A DNA stretch of 64,000 bases from Deltaproteobacteria bacterium (GCA_029261835.1 JAJDAO010000051.1:42660-106659); one strand, 5' to 3'. Shown: positions 53,283-62,482, numbered from the stretch's first letter. Made by a program: numbers and translations. Notes: generated by a model from the sequence alone, not told the origin.

Positions 53283-53459
53283 CGTCTGCTCGCCCACCCA
53301 TGGTGGCGCGCGCCGGCCGAAGCTTCGTTGAGAACACGCTCGATCACGGTAGACTCGCGGCTTTCTGAGAGGTCGCACCATCGTCCGGTCGCCGTCGAGG
53401 CTCCGAGCCGGGACCGATCGATCGGCGCAGCCCGTCTTGGTTCGTTCTCCTAGGAGTTC

Positions 53460-54095
53460 ATGGATCTCCTGCAGCTTCTCTTCGGCAGCCTGCTCCTGAG
53501 CTCGGTCCACGCCCTCATTCCCAACCACTGGATCCCCCTGCTGGCGGTGGGTAAGGCTGAGCACTGGACTCGCAGCGAGACCCTCATGGTCACCGCCATC
53601 GTGGGGCTAGCGCACGCCAGCAGCACGATCTTGATCGGCATCCTGGTGGGGCTAGCGGGCTTTCAGCTATCCGCCCGCTACGAGACGGCGATTTCGATTG
53701 TCGCACCCGCCCTGCTGCTGGCTCTGGGAGTCGGCTATCTGGTCTGGGATCGCGTGGCTCGCCAGCATAGCCATCAGCATTTCGAGGCGGTCGATCGCGA
53801 AGCCAGGACGTCGAAGTTCTCTCTCGTGGCGCCACTCGGCATCGCGATGTTCTTCTCTCCCTGCATCGAGCTGGAGGCGTACTTCTTCAGTGCGGGCTCG
53901 CTGGGATGGCCGGGGATCATTCTCGTGTCCCTGGTGTATCTCCTGGTAACCGTCGCCGGCATGATGCTGCTCGTCGATCTCGGACTCAGGGGGGCCCGGA
54001 GGATTCGTTCTCACGTTCTCGAGCACCATGAGAAGCGAGTGACGGGTCTACTGCTCGTGGTGCTCGGCGTGGTCGGCTTCTTCGTTCAGTCCTGA
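53460..54095 (+). CDS. NicO/UreH-like membrane transporter
   Basis: 211 residues with about six helices. ALIPNHWIPLLAVGKAEHW and AIVGLAHASSTILIGILVG hold the His residues that NicO, RcnA and UreH proteins use for Ni or Co. A His-rich loop SHQHFEAVDRE follows helix 3, and PLGIAMFFSPCIELEAYFFS resembles helix 4 of the superfamily. It may carry nickel, cobalt or a sulfite-like anion. ATG 53460 follows AGGAG. Confidence 0.82.
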   Translation: MDLLQLLFGSLLLSSVHALIPNHWIPLLAVGKAEHWTRSETLMVTAIVGLAHASSTILIGILVGLAGFQLSARYETAISIVAPALLLALGVGYLVWDRVARQHSHQHFEAVDREARTSKFSLVAPLGIAMFFSPCIELEAYFFSAGSLGWPGIILVSLVYLLVTVAGMMLLVDLGLRGARRIRSHVLEHHEKRVTGLLLVVLGVVGFFVQS

Positions 54096-54164
54096 AGCGC
54101 GGCCGAGGCCGTCGCGTGGGCGTATCGCGCGAGCCGTTCTCCCGCCCTCGCCCCCTGGCGCTGG

Positions 54165-54701
54165 TCAGCTCTCACTGATCTCCAGAATCGTCCAGCCCTC
54201 ACTGAGCTCGGCTCGCGCCTGCTCACAGGCTCGCTGTTCCGACTCACTGTGCACGGTGACGAGCCGCGAGCGCGGGCCACCCGACTGAGTGAGGCGCACG
54301 ACGTAGCGCAGGAGTCCCGGCGCTGGCGCATCGCCGCGTGGCTGATCAGCGGCCGGCGGCTGGGGGAGGATCTCGGCCAGGAGCGCGTCGTACTCGCTGG
54401 GCGGCCACTGGATTCGCATCCCCATCCCGCTCTGATTGATTCCGGTCATGAGCGTTGAAACGCGTCGCCGCCAGACGACCGCAGCCTGCAATCCGATCGG
54501 CCGATCGTGTGACGGATTGCAGAAGTCGACATTCACCAGCATGCCCGGCTCGGCGGGCAGGATCGTCTGTACGAAGATTCCGCTTCGCGAAAGGTTGAGG
54601 ATGAGCCCCGAGCGTCGGTTGTCCGCGTGCTCGAGCGTGCAGGGAAGCCGCTTCTTCACCCTGGGGTCGCCGTGGGTCTGCATGGTCGTCATGCCTCGCA
54701 T
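54165..54701 (-). CDS. PilZ-domain protein
   Basis: 178 residues. The c-di-GMP-binding consensus is partly present: RVKKRLPCTLEHADN, then LNLSRSGIFVQT (the D/NxSxxG motif as N-L-S-R-S-G). AAVVWRRRV and MGMRIQWPPSEYDAL continue the beta barrel. The C-terminal 70 residues, with YVVRLTQSGG, may form a second small domain. ATG 54701 is used. It probably links c-di-GMP to motility or exopolysaccharide. Confidence 0.85.
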   Translation of the reverse strand: MRGMTTMQTHGDPRVKKRLPCTLEHADNRRSGLILNLSRSGIFVQTILPAEPGMLVNVDFCNPSHDRPIGLQAAVVWRRRVSTLMTGINQSGMGMRIQWPPSEYDALLAEILPQPPAADQPRGDAPAPGLLRYVVRLTQSGGPRSRLVTVHSESEQRACEQARAELSEGWTILEISES

Positions 54702-54908
54702 CGTGACCTATGGGGTTTTCGGCGAACGGAGGGACCGCCTTGAGCCTGGGCCGCGCGCGCGCGGTCAAGGCGCGAGCGGCTCAATTGAAGCACTGAAGAG
54801 CGCGGGCGCAGAGTGAAGAGAGCTCTGTTGCTGTGGGTCCGGATAAGCCTCACAATCGGGCGCGGTTGCCATCAATGCGTGAGACCGCAGCGCGCGAGGA
54901 ACGAAACA

Positions 54909-55607
54909 GTGACCGGAGATACAAAGTGTCGCCTTGGCCTCCTCCTATCCGGCGTCCTCGCCCTTCTCGCGCTCGCATGCGCGCCCAAGACAGACGTCTC
55001 GAATCCGGTGGCCGCGCGCTTCAGGGGCGTCGATGCGCTCGTCGCCATCGACGAACTCATCGCCGAACATCCGGTCGACAAGGATTCTCCCGGCTGGAAG
55101 ACCCGTGTGCCCCGCCCGCCCTTCGTCCAGTTCTCACCGGATAAGACTTACTACTGGGTCCTGAACACGAGTGAGGGCCTGATCAAAATCCGCCTGTTGC
55201 CCGAGTACGCACCCCGTCACGTCTCGACGACGATCTATCTGACGCGTCTCGGTTTCTACGACGATCTCGGTTTTCATCGCATCGTGCCGGGCTTCATGGC
55301 CCAGGGGGGGGATCCGCTCGGTAGCGGCCGGGGTAGCCCTGGCTTTCGCTATGCGGGGGAGTTCCACAAGAAGGCGAAGCACGACCAGCGCGGGATCGTT
55401 AGCTCAGCTAACTCAGGACCGAGAACAGACGGAAGCCAGTTCTTCATTCTATTCAAGGAGGTTCCCGACCTGGACGGCAAGCACACGGTCTTCGGTGAGG
55501 TCGTGGAGGGCATGGGTACGCTGCGCACTGTCGAGAGATACGGCACGAAGAGCGGCGAGCCCCGCAAACCGGTGGTGATTCGGAGAGCCGAGATCCTTGT
55601 GGAGTGA
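54909..55607 (+). CDS. Cyclophilin-type peptidyl-prolyl isomerase lipoprotein
   Basis: 232 residues. The N-terminus has a lipobox (LLALACAPK) in the first 25 residues. The cyclophilin core starts at about residue 85 with VLNTSEGLIKIRLLPEYAPR, then FHRIVPGFMAQGGDPLGSGR (catalytic Arg), SQFFILFKEVPDLDGKHTVF and GEVVEGMGTLRTVER. It would fold periplasmic or outer-membrane proteins. GTG 54909 is preferred; an earlier in-frame ATG at 54813 lacks a signal sequence. Confidence 0.92.
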   Translation: MTGDTKCRLGLLLSGVLALLALACAPKTDVSNPVAARFRGVDALVAIDELIAEHPVDKDSPGWKTRVPRPPFVQFSPDKTYYWVLNTSEGLIKIRLLPEYAPRHVSTTIYLTRLGFYDDLGFHRIVPGFMAQGGDPLGSGRGSPGFRYAGEFHKKAKHDQRGIVSSANSGPRTDGSQFFILFKEVPDLDGKHTVFGEVVEGMGTLRTVERYGTKSGEPRKPVVIRRAEILVE

Positions 55608-55718
55608 CCAGCGGAGTGACCACTGGAGTGACGGCCAGCGAGTGCGAAAGAGGGCGCCGCACTGGCTCGCCGGGCGCGGCGTGGGTATCGTCTTCTGTTG
55701 GGGGGGGGGGAGTGTGCC

Positions 55719-55988
55719 ATGGCTGACTCGATCTTCATGCTGCGCTGCGTGGACTGCGATGCCCAGGGGCTGTTGAGTCGCCTCTGGCTGCGCGCCTCAA
55801 TCGAGGTGAAAGCAGGCAGGTCCACCCAGGTTCAGCACTACGTCGAGTGCATGAACTGCGGCGCCCACCTGAAGAGTCGGCATCGAGACCTGATGGAATC
55901 GGTCGCGGACGACGAGTGGCAACGGTTCGTGGGAGAGGACGGCGGACCGCAGGGTTGGGCTCCCGGGGGTACGCCGCGGGTCGGCTGA
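55719..55988 (+). CDS. Small protein with two CxxC zinc knuckles
   Basis: 89 residues. FMLRCVDCDAQG and YVECMNCGAHLK form a four-cysteine zinc ribbon. The rest is charged. A run of ten G upstream of AGTGTGCC makes the ribosome site unusual. No family recognised. Confidence 0.7.
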   Translation: MADSIFMLRCVDCDAQGLLSRLWLRASIEVKAGRSTQVQHYVECMNCGAHLKSRHRDLMESVADDEWQRFVGEDGGPQGWAPGGTPRVG

Positions 55989-56062
55989 GCCGTGCCGAAG
56001 CGCGGCCGTTCAAGTCGCCGAGGCTCCGCCGGGTCAGAGCGCCCGCCTTTGAGGCCACTTGA

Positions 56063-56515
56063 GTGAGTGACAGCCAGCGTGAGATCGAAGAGCTGCTCTA
56101 TCGCTACGCCGAGCAGATCGATCGGGGTGATTTCGAGGGGGTTGCCGACCTGCTCGCCGACGCCGTCATAGTCGGGCCCGGTGGCGAGCGCGGGCCCCAG
56201 GGTCGAGCCGAGATACTCAGGATGTACCAGGCGACGACGCGCTGCTATCAAGACGACGGTACGCCGCACACGAAACACGTCACGAGCAACGTGATCGTCG
56301 AGGTCGATGAAGTCGCGGGCACGGCGACCGCCCGCTCCTACTTCACGGTCTTCCAGGCCTTGCCCGACTTCCCCCTTCAGCCCATCGTGGCCGGGCGTTA
56401 TCACGACGCATTCACGCGCGTGGGGGAGCGCTGGCGCTTCAGCGAACGCAAGATGATGCCCGATCTCTTCGGTGACGTGGGCCGGCATCTGCTGGTCGAT
56501 CTCTCGGGCCAGTGA
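56063..56515 (+). CDS. SnoaL-like (NTF2-fold) protein
   Basis: 150 residues: IEELLYRYAEQIDRGDFEGV, then LLADAVIVGPGGERGP, a central YQDDGTPHTKHVTSNVIVEV and a C-terminal FTRVGERWRFSERKM, a standard SnoaL_4 pattern. Its Asp/His residues could form a steroid-isomerase-like site. GTG 56063. Confidence 0.85.
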   Translation: MSDSQREIEELLYRYAEQIDRGDFEGVADLLADAVIVGPGGERGPQGRAEILRMYQATTRCYQDDGTPHTKHVTSNVIVEVDEVAGTATARSYFTVFQALPDFPLQPIVAGRYHDAFTRVGERWRFSERKMMPDLFGDVGRHLLVDLSGQ

Positions 56516-56531
56516 CGGCCGAGGTTGTGGC

Positions 56532-57023
56532 GTGAGCGAGCCGTGCGAGCTGATCGCCCTCCCGAGTCGAGGCCGGCTCGAGCTTCTCGCGGATGAGGGC
56601 GAAGTCGTCTTCATTACCCAAACCGGTCAGGTCCACCGTTACCATGAGCACCCGCTTCTGCGCGAGCCCGGCAGACTCTGCTGGGTGCTGAACTCTCGTG
56701 TCGATGCTGTGCTGGTCGGGCGTCGGCGCAGTGACCGCCTCCACCTCTTCGATCTGGAGCGGTGTGCGTTCAAGGCGATTCCGATCGGCGAGCGCCTGCC
56801 CCGCGTCGAGCAGCTCGAGCTCGTCGCGGTCGGCTCGCTCTTCTTGGCGCTGATGGAGAGCGGGATCATCGCGCTCGATCGCGGTGGCTGCGAGCTCTGG
56901 CGCATCGCCCAAACCACCTATGACTGGTGCTTCGTCGGTGATGCCGAGGGGCGGCTGTGGTTCACGGACGCCAACGGCAACCTGCTGGCCTTCGACCCCG
57001 CCACGGGTGGGGAGGTGGGGTAG
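56532..57023 (+). CDS. PQQ/beta-propeller-like repeat protein
   Basis: 163 residues of predicted beta strands with repeating short blades: LLADEGEVVFITQTGQVHR, SRVDAVLVGRRRSDRLHLFD, and WFTDANGNLLAFDPATGGE. Only two or three blades would fit, so it may be half a propeller or assemble as a dimer. No signal peptide. GTG 56532. Confidence 0.6.
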   Translation: MSEPCELIALPSRGRLELLADEGEVVFITQTGQVHRYHEHPLLREPGRLCWVLNSRVDAVLVGRRRSDRLHLFDLERCAFKAIPIGERLPRVEQLELVAVGSLFLALMESGIIALDRGGCELWRIAQTTYDWCFVGDAEGRLWFTDANGNLLAFDPATGGEVG

Positions 57024-57044
57024 GGGCTCGCGCGGCGGAGTGGC

Positions 57045-57719
57045 TCAACAGGCTTGATGCCCCTGCCGCTGGGCGCGCTCGACGACCTCATCCAGCGTGA
57101 TGGCCGTCAGCGAGACGAGGACCAGGTCGGCGGCATCCATCGAGAGGCTCCTCGTCAGTGAGTTGGGAATGGAGACGCAGTAGAAGCCGGCCGCCTTGGC
57201 GGCCGCGATTCCGATCGGCGAGTCCTCGATCGCGATGCTGTCTTCCGGTTCGACACCGAGAGCCCGACTGACGCTCAGATGAAGCTCGGGGTCGGGCTTG
57301 ACCCGACTGACGTCTTCGGCGCAGCGGATGACATCGAAGTTGCTCTCCAACGCCAGCCGCTGGAGATTGCCCTGGACCCAGCTTCGCGGTGAGCAGGAAG
57401 CGACGGCGAGCAGCATGTTCCGCTCTCGTGCACGGCCGATGAACTCGCTCACGCCGGGCAAGATCGACCGGCCCCCGAGCAGCTCGGTCGCGCGGTGCCG
57501 ATGGCGTCGGCAGAGTTGCTCGCGGTCTACGAGCTCGCCGAGCTGGCGCTCGAGCTGATCGCACGGATCGAACGCCGGGGCGTTCGGAGTGCCGCATGCG
57601 CGCCACTGATCGAGCGGAAGCTCGCTGCCGTGCTCCAGGTAGATTTCCTGCCAAGCCTGGTGCTCGGCGGTCTGGGTATCGAGAATCAAGCCGTCGAAAT
57701 CGAAGACGAGAGCGCGAAT
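57045..57719 (-). CDS. HAD-superfamily phosphatase (beta-phosphoglucomutase-like)
   Basis: 224 residues. Motif I is VFDFDGLILDT with the nucleophile and acid Asp, motif II is AVASCSP, motif III Lys is in VSRVKPDPELHL, and motif IV is IEDSPIGIAAAKAAG. The alpha-helical cap follows motif I as in YcjU/GPP-type enzymes. No ATG, GTG or TTG lies at the expected start. The best-placed codon is ATT 57719 with GGAGG 5 bases upstream; the codon before it is GTC, one base from GTG. The open frame continues upstream in Arg-rich text. Confidence 0.87.
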   Translation of the reverse strand: MRALVFDFDGLILDTQTAEHQAWQEIYLEHGSELPLDQWRACGTPNAPAFDPCDQLERQLGELVDREQLCRRHRHRATELLGGRSILPGVSEFIGRARERNMLLAVASCSPRSWVQGNLQRLALESNFDVIRCAEDVSRVKPDPELHLSVSRALGVEPEDSIAIEDSPIGIAAAKAAGFYCVSIPNSLTRSLSMDAADLVLVSLTAITLDEVVERAQRQGHQAC

Positions 57720-57984
57720 GACAGCCTCCGAAAGCCAGATTCGATTGTTGCTGCGCCATTGTAGCGCCGCCTTCTCTTCCCGCGTCGCGAGCGGCTTCCC
57801 AAGCAACGTCTCCCCGCGTCCGCTCGCCCGGAGCCGGAGCTCACTGCCCGCGGGGCCGGTTGACCGCAAGGGAACTCACGATCGGCAATCACGGTCCCAG
57901 TGCTTGGCTCCGATACACAAGGGGGAGCCTTGCGGGCTCTCGCGCTGTCGACAGCCGGCCAAGGCGCCGGGACCGGAGGAGATC

Positions 57985-58155
57985 GTGTTGACGGGGCTCT
58001 TCGTCGTGGCACTGGGAAGCGGGGCTTCTGCCTGGTTGGGGTGGTCGCTGGCCGGGGATCTGGGGATTCTCGAGCGCTATCTCTGTGCCAACGTGGGCTT
58101 CGCATTCGGCTGGTATTTCAGTCGCAAGTTCGTGCGCGAGCACCTCGATCTGTGA
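57985..58155 (+). CDS. 56-residue membrane protein
   Basis: Two short hydrophobic stretches (LFVVALGSGASAWLGWSLA and YLCANVGFAFGWYFS) joined by GDLGILER. GGAGGA precedes GTG 57985 at proper spacing, which supports expression. No family is known. Confidence 0.55.
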   Translation: MLTGLFVVALGSGASAWLGWSLAGDLGILERYLCANVGFAFGWYFSRKFVREHLDL

Positions 58156-58251
58156 GCGACACCGACTCGGCGCGGATGCGTCGCGCTGTGGTCGCGGCTG
58201 GCCGGGCTCCTCGATGGGGTAGGCTCTGCTTCGGGGGTGGAGGGTCGTGTC

Positions 58252-58530
58252 ATGCCGATCTGGCTCACGTTGATGATCACCGTCGTGGCCGTGGCAGCCA
58301 TCTTCCTCACGACGCCGAGCGGCCAGAAGCTCGCCAGAGCCGCCGGCATCAAGACCTCGCGTGCGGGCGAGCCGCCGCGCGAAGATCGCGACTTCCTGCT
58401 GCGCGTCTGCGACGGCGACGAAGGGGAGGTGGCGAAGCGGCTCGAGATCGAGCGTCGCAGGAACCCGGCCATGAACGAAGCTCAGGTCTATCGCAAAGCC
58501 ATTCGCAGCTATATGAATGGCCGCGAGTAG
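58252..58530 (+). CDS. Small membrane-anchored protein
   Basis: 92 residues: one membrane helix (PIWLTLMITVVAVAAIFLTT) and a charged helical domain, FLLRVCDGDEGEVAKRLEIE then MNEAQVYRKAIRSYMN. GGAGGG precedes ATG 58252. No family recognised; the tail might bind a partner at the membrane. Confidence 0.6.
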   Translation: MPIWLTLMITVVAVAAIFLTTPSGQKLARAAGIKTSRAGEPPREDRDFLLRVCDGDEGEVAKRLEIERRRNPAMNEAQVYRKAIRSYMNGRE

Positions 58531-58543
58531 CGGCGGTCACGAG

Positions 58544-59059
58544 ATGAAGACGAAGCGACTGCTGCTGTTCTGCCTGGCTCTCGGGATGCTCGGGCTCTGG
58601 GGCTGTCGATCGCCGGGAGCCGGCTCGCACCCGGGAAAGGGTGCACCCTCGAGCATTCCGGGCACGCCCGAGTGGCGCGAGAGCAGCACCCCGATCGTCA
58701 AGGAGTACCTGACTACGCTGCCCGAGGATGCCATCGGGAGCGAGCTCGACGGCATCAGACTCTCCGATGGCAAGCGTTGGTTCCAGGGACACACCTACCT
58801 GGGTAGGCCGGGCGATCTCCCCCCCCTGCTCCGGGCGACGGTGCTGCGAGCCGAGGGGCGTGTTGTGGCTTTCATGTGGCTCGAAGAGGGCGGGGAGCCC
58901 TTTCCGCTGCAGCAGTGCGAGGGAGAGGAGTCGGGCATCCGGGCGCGCTCGCTGGCGGGCGAGGTTCATGTCTGGCGGTCCCTACGCGCGGAGCACGGCG
59001 TGATCTACACCAGCTGTCCACCGGCCCACTGGCTCCCCGCATCAGAGAGTGAGGACTGA
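58544..59059 (+). CDS. Lipoprotein of unknown function
   Basis: 171 residues with a lipobox LGMLGLWGC (Cys21). The mature part is proline/serine-rich for 30 residues and then ordered (LRLSDGKRWFQGHTYLGR, VVAFMWLEEGGEPFPLQQCE). I recognise no domain. It begins 14 bases after the preceding small gene, so the two may be co-transcribed. Confidence 0.65.
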   Translation: MKTKRLLLFCLALGMLGLWGCRSPGAGSHPGKGAPSSIPGTPEWRESSTPIVKEYLTTLPEDAIGSELDGIRLSDGKRWFQGHTYLGRPGDLPPLLRATVLRAEGRVVAFMWLEEGGEPFPLQQCEGEESGIRARSLAGEVHVWRSLRAEHGVIYTSCPPAHWLPASESED

Positions 59060-59155
59060 GGCCGAGGCGGCTTTCCCCGTTGTCGGGCCCCGTTGTCGGC
59101 CCGGCCGGTCCGGTGGCTTTCCGATCGCTCCAAGCTCGCGTCGGCTTCGGCCCTC

Positions 59156-59638
59156 TCAGTGCGTTGCCCGAGTGTCTGACTCGGCCCGCTGCTGCCGGAT
59201 CTCGTCAGCGAGATCCATGAAGGGAGTCAGGACGCCCGCCGGCACACCGCCACGCCGCGCCAACTCCACCAGCTGAGAGAATTTGCGCTCGGCCTCGTGA
59301 CGCTTCGCTTCACTCGATTCGCTGCGAAGTCGAATCGCCTGCAGGTCCTTACCCCGAGGGTACCTCCTGGATCGCGCCTTGTTGTAGCTGTGGCGGGCAG
59401 TCGCGGCGTTTCGCTGCGCCTCCTTGACGCGAAGCTCGGCGTCCTGAAGCAGCGCCTGCCAGCTCTCGGTCTCGTCACCGGGGCCCGGCCGGGGAGCCGC
59501 GGGCGGGGCGACGCTCGGCTGTCCCGATGCGCCCGAGCCGTTGCTCGGCGTCTCCGGGCCAGCCGCCGGCGCGGGAGTTGCGGCGGCCAAGGTGGCCAGC
59601 AGTACGCAGAGTGTTCTCAGCCGATGAAGTGAGTTCAA
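59156..59638 (-). CDS. Periplasmic coiled-coil protein
   Basis: 160 residues. TTG 59638 follows GGAAAGGA and gives a signal peptide (LCVLLATLAAATPAPAAG). A Pro/Gly/Ser linker leads to a coiled coil at about residues 65-125 (LLQDAELRVKEAQRNAATAR, then AIRLRSESSEAKRHEAERKF). Function unknown. Confidence 0.62.
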   Translation of the reverse strand: MNSLHRLRTLCVLLATLAAATPAPAAGPETPSNGSGASGQPSVAPPAAPRPGPGDETESWQALLQDAELRVKEAQRNAATARHSYNKARSRRYPRGKDLQAIRLRSESSEAKRHEAERKFSQLVELARRGGVPAGVLTPFMDLADEIRQQRAESDTRATH

Positions 59639-59967
59639 GGCGTCGTCCTTTCCGGCCCGGATGTTCACGAGGGTCTCCGTGATCGCACAGACGGCTCTCA
59701 CAAGAGAAGTCCCCGTCCCGCTGCTCGCACCTGACGATTCGTGCGCCCGCCCGGCTCAGCACCGGTTTCCCTTGTCAGAGCACTGACTTGCACTGTCTCG
59801 CGACGGGCCGCTTCGAATAGCGCGGTCCAGAGGCGCTCATCGGCGAATGCGGTCCGGTGCTGAAGCGTTCCGCGCGCGGTCTGCCGGCCGGCCGCGAGCT
59901 GTGCCATCATCGGCCGCCGCCGATTGACGCGCGGCTCCGGGCCGATTCGCAACGCGACCAGATCCTG

Positions 59968-60393
59968 ATGATCAAGCTTCGAAGTCTCCTTGCAGCACTG
60001 GCCGTGTCTCTTCCGCTCTGGGCGCTCTGCGCATGTGATCGCTACGCCGACATCAAGGCGGAGCTCGGCCCTGCGGACCTCGCGCGCTTCAAACGGGGGG
60101 TGCGGCTTGCGACGCCGTGTTGGGAGTGTCACGACATCACCGGCACTGGCGTCAATGTCGGCCCTCATCTCTCGGAGCTGTACGGACGCCAGATCGGCTC
60201 GCTGCAGAGCTACGGCTACTCCCCCGGCTTTCGGGAAGCCAGGTGGTCGTGGGACGCGCGCAGTCTGGACATCTATCTCGCCAACCCGCAGGGCTCGATG
60301 CCCGGGACCACTATGGTCTCACCGGGCATGACCGATCCACGGCAGCGTGCGGACCTGCTCTTCTTCCTGAAGCACGCGACGCGAAAGCGCTGA
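59968..60393 (+). CDS. Class I c-type cytochrome, possibly a lipoprotein
   Basis: 141 residues. The haem site is CWECH. The axial Met probably lies in NPQGSMPGTTMVSP. ALCACD near residue 23 could be a lipobox. GPHLSELYGRQIGSLQSYGY and a final ADLLFFLKHATRKR match mitochondrial-type cytochrome c family text. It would carry electrons in the periplasm. ATG 59968. Confidence 0.88.
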   Translation: MIKLRSLLAALAVSLPLWALCACDRYADIKAELGPADLARFKRGVRLATPCWECHDITGTGVNVGPHLSELYGRQIGSLQSYGYSPGFREARWSWDARSLDIYLANPQGSMPGTTMVSPGMTDPRQRADLLFFLKHATRKR

Positions 60394-60844
60394 CACTGGC
60401 CCAGCACGCGAAGCCGCCATTCGAGCACTCGCCGACGGAGGGTCAGGAGCGACAACGCCAGGGCGCACTGTGTCCACGCTCGGGCCCGCGTGCAAGGCAG
60501 GGGCGATCGATGCTCGGACGGGTGACAGATCCGCCGACGGGGAGGTGGGGCCAAGTGCACTCGGCCGTCTCGTCGGATAGCTCTATATAGTTGACTTGTC
60601 GCGGTTTTTCCCGCGATGCGCCGTGGGCCTGGTGCGCTCTGGCGATCGTGGTTTCAGGCGTTTTTCGGCCAGCAGCCCAATCCTCGGGTGGCTCAAGAAG
60701 ACTTGCCGTGTGGGGCCTGTCGTTCGTAGCTGCGATAAGATCCCGTTCGCCCAGGCGGGTCGGCGCGACCCTCGTGTGGCCGTTTCGGGCGATGACTCGG
60801 GCGATGATTCGGGCTACGAAGCGAGCTGAGTGGTCAGCGGGGGG
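60394..60844 (+). other. 451-bp region upstream of ino1
   Basis: No convincing gene. There is a 6-bp dyad TCGCGG/CCGCGA at 60598-60603 and 60610-60615 with a TTTTTC tip, and a direct repeat GGCGATGACTCGG/GGCGATGATTCGG close to the ino1 start. The ribosome site is GGGGGG before ATG 60845. Confidence 0.35.
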
Positions 60845-61951
60845 ATGATGGGCAGGATCAAGATCGCGATCGTGGGCGTGGGGAATTGCGCCAGCTCGCT
60901 GCTTCAGGGAATCGAGTACTACGGAAGAGTGAAACCCGGGGATACTCCCGGGCTGATGCACTGGGACCTGGGCGGCTACCTGGTCTCCGACATCGAAGTC
61001 GTGGCGGCCTTCGACATCGATGTTCGCAAGGTCGGCAAGGACGTCGCCGAGGCCATCTTCGAGGCGCCGAACTGCACTACGGTCTTCTGCTCCAACGTCC
61101 CGAAGACGGGCGTCCGCGTCAGCATGGGCTGCATTCTGGATGGTGTCGCGAATCACATGACCCAGTACCAGGAGGACCGCACCTTCCTGCCGTGCGACGA
61201 TACCGAGCCGACGCCACAGCAGATTGTCGAGATTCTCGAGAAGTCGGGTGCCGACATCCTGGTCAACTATCTACCCGTTGGCTCCGAGAAGGCCGCTCGG
61301 TTCTACGCGGAGTGCGCGCTCGAGGCGGGCGTGGCTCTCGTCAACTGCATGCCGGTCTTCATGGCGAGCGAACCCACCTTTGCCAAGCGTTTCGAGCAGC
61401 GGGGGATTCCGATGGTGGGCGACGACATCAAGGCCCAGCTCGGCGCGACGATCACCCATCGCATGCTCACCGACCTCTTCGCCAAGCGTGGCGTCAAGCT
61501 CGAACGCACCTATCAGCTCAATACCGGTGGAAACACCGATTTTCTCAACATGCTCAACCGGGATCGTCTCGCCTCGAAGAAGGAATCCAAGACCGAGGCA
61601 GTTCAGTCCGTCGCGGCCAGTCGCCTGAAGGACACGGATATTCACGTGGGGCCGAGTGACTACGTGCCGTGGCAGAATGACAACAAGGTCTGCTTCTTGC
61701 GCATGGAGGGCAAGCTCTTCGGTGATGTCCCGATGAACATCGAGCTGCGCCTCTCCGTGGAGGATTCTCCCAATTCAGCCGGCGTTTCCATCGATGCGAT
61801 TCGCTGCGCCAAGCTCGCGCTGGATCGGGGTGTTGGCGGTGCCCTCTACTCGCCGTCGGCGTACTTCATGAAACACCCGCCCGAGCAGGTTACCGACAGT
61901 GCGGCGCACGACATGATGAAGGAATTCATCGAGGGCGTGCGCGAGCGCTGA
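60845..61951 (+). CDS. ino1: Inositol-3-phosphate synthase
   Basis: 368 residues of the MIPS family in its short actinobacterial/deltaproteobacterial form. It converts glucose-6-phosphate to L-myo-inositol-1-phosphate using bound NAD. Signatures are IAIVGVGNCASSLLQGIEYY, VAAFDIDVRKVGKD, ILVNYLPVGSEKAARFYAEC, VGDDIKAQLGATITHRML, LNTGGNTDFLNMLNRDRL and IEDSPNS-like LSVEDSPNSAG. ATG 60845 (a second ATG is at 60848). It suggests inositol phospholipids or similar solutes. Confidence 0.95.
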   Translation: MMGRIKIAIVGVGNCASSLLQGIEYYGRVKPGDTPGLMHWDLGGYLVSDIEVVAAFDIDVRKVGKDVAEAIFEAPNCTTVFCSNVPKTGVRVSMGCILDGVANHMTQYQEDRTFLPCDDTEPTPQQIVEILEKSGADILVNYLPVGSEKAARFYAECALEAGVALVNCMPVFMASEPTFAKRFEQRGIPMVGDDIKAQLGATITHRMLTDLFAKRGVKLERTYQLNTGGNTDFLNMLNRDRLASKKESKTEAVQSVAASRLKDTDIHVGPSDYVPWQNDNKVCFLRMEGKLFGDVPMNIELRLSVEDSPNSAGVSIDAIRCAKLALDRGVGGALYSPSAYFMKHPPEQVTDSAAHDMMKEFIEGVRER

Positions 61952-61990
61952 CAGGGCCTCCGTCGCCTGGTCCCGCGCTTCGGCGGGGGC

Positions 61991-62275
61991 TCAGCGAATC
62001 CGAAAACCCTCCCAGGCGGGCGAATCGGATTCGATGACTTGCTCGTCGATCGTGATGTCGCCGACTCTCGCGAGCGGTGGGCCCTCGCGGACGAAGTCCA
62101 CGGCGGCCCGTACGGCGGTACTCTCTCCCTCGAAGACCGCCTCCACGCGGCCGTCGGGCAGGTTTCTCACGTAGCCCCCGACAGCCAGTTCGCAGGCACG
62201 CTGGCGAGTCGATTCCCGGAACCAAACGCCCTGCACTCGCCCCGAGATCAAAACCCTTGTTCGTAGCTGGCTCAC
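61991..62275 (-). CDS. acyP: Acylphosphatase
   Basis: 94 residues. The active-site loop GRVQGVWFRESTRQRA includes the catalytic Arg, and GGYVRNLPDGRVEAVFEG has the Asn. It hydrolyses acyl phosphates such as acetyl phosphate. GTG 62275. It is divergent from the luciferase-fold gene across a repeat-bearing promoter region. Confidence 0.93.
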   Translation of the reverse strand: MSQLRTRVLISGRVQGVWFRESTRQRACELAVGGYVRNLPDGRVEAVFEGESTAVRAAVDFVREGPPLARVGDITIDEQVIESDSPAWEGFRIR

Positions 62276-62304
62276 CCCGTTGCTCCATCTGGCCCTGCGC
62301 CAAG

Positions 62305-62376
62305 CAAGCCACAGCGTGGACCGCGGAGCAAGTCACAGTGTGGACCGCGGAGCAAGTCACAGCGTGGACCGCAGGG
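62305..62376 (+). repeat. Three tandem 24-bp repeats between acyP and the LLM gene
   Basis: Units GCAAGCCACAGCGTGGACCG.., GCAAGTCACAGTGTGGACCG.. and GCAAGTCACAGCGTGGACCG.. at 62305-62328, 62329-62352 and 62353-62376, each 24 bases. They occupy the promoter region of two divergent genes. They differ only at a few C/T positions and the end, so they may be protein-binding sites or a recent slippage product. Confidence 0.85.
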
Positions 62377-62482
62377 GCCGATGTGGGCGCGCTCGTTCCA
62401 TCTGGGGGATCATCAGAGCAAGGCTTCCGGGGGGTTCGCCTGAGGTCGACGCACCAAACCCAAGCGACGAAGAAGGCCTGCA

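Noticed and set aside
62305..62376. CRISPR-like array
   Set aside because: Repeats are back to back with no spacers, only three units, and no cas genes occur in the window.
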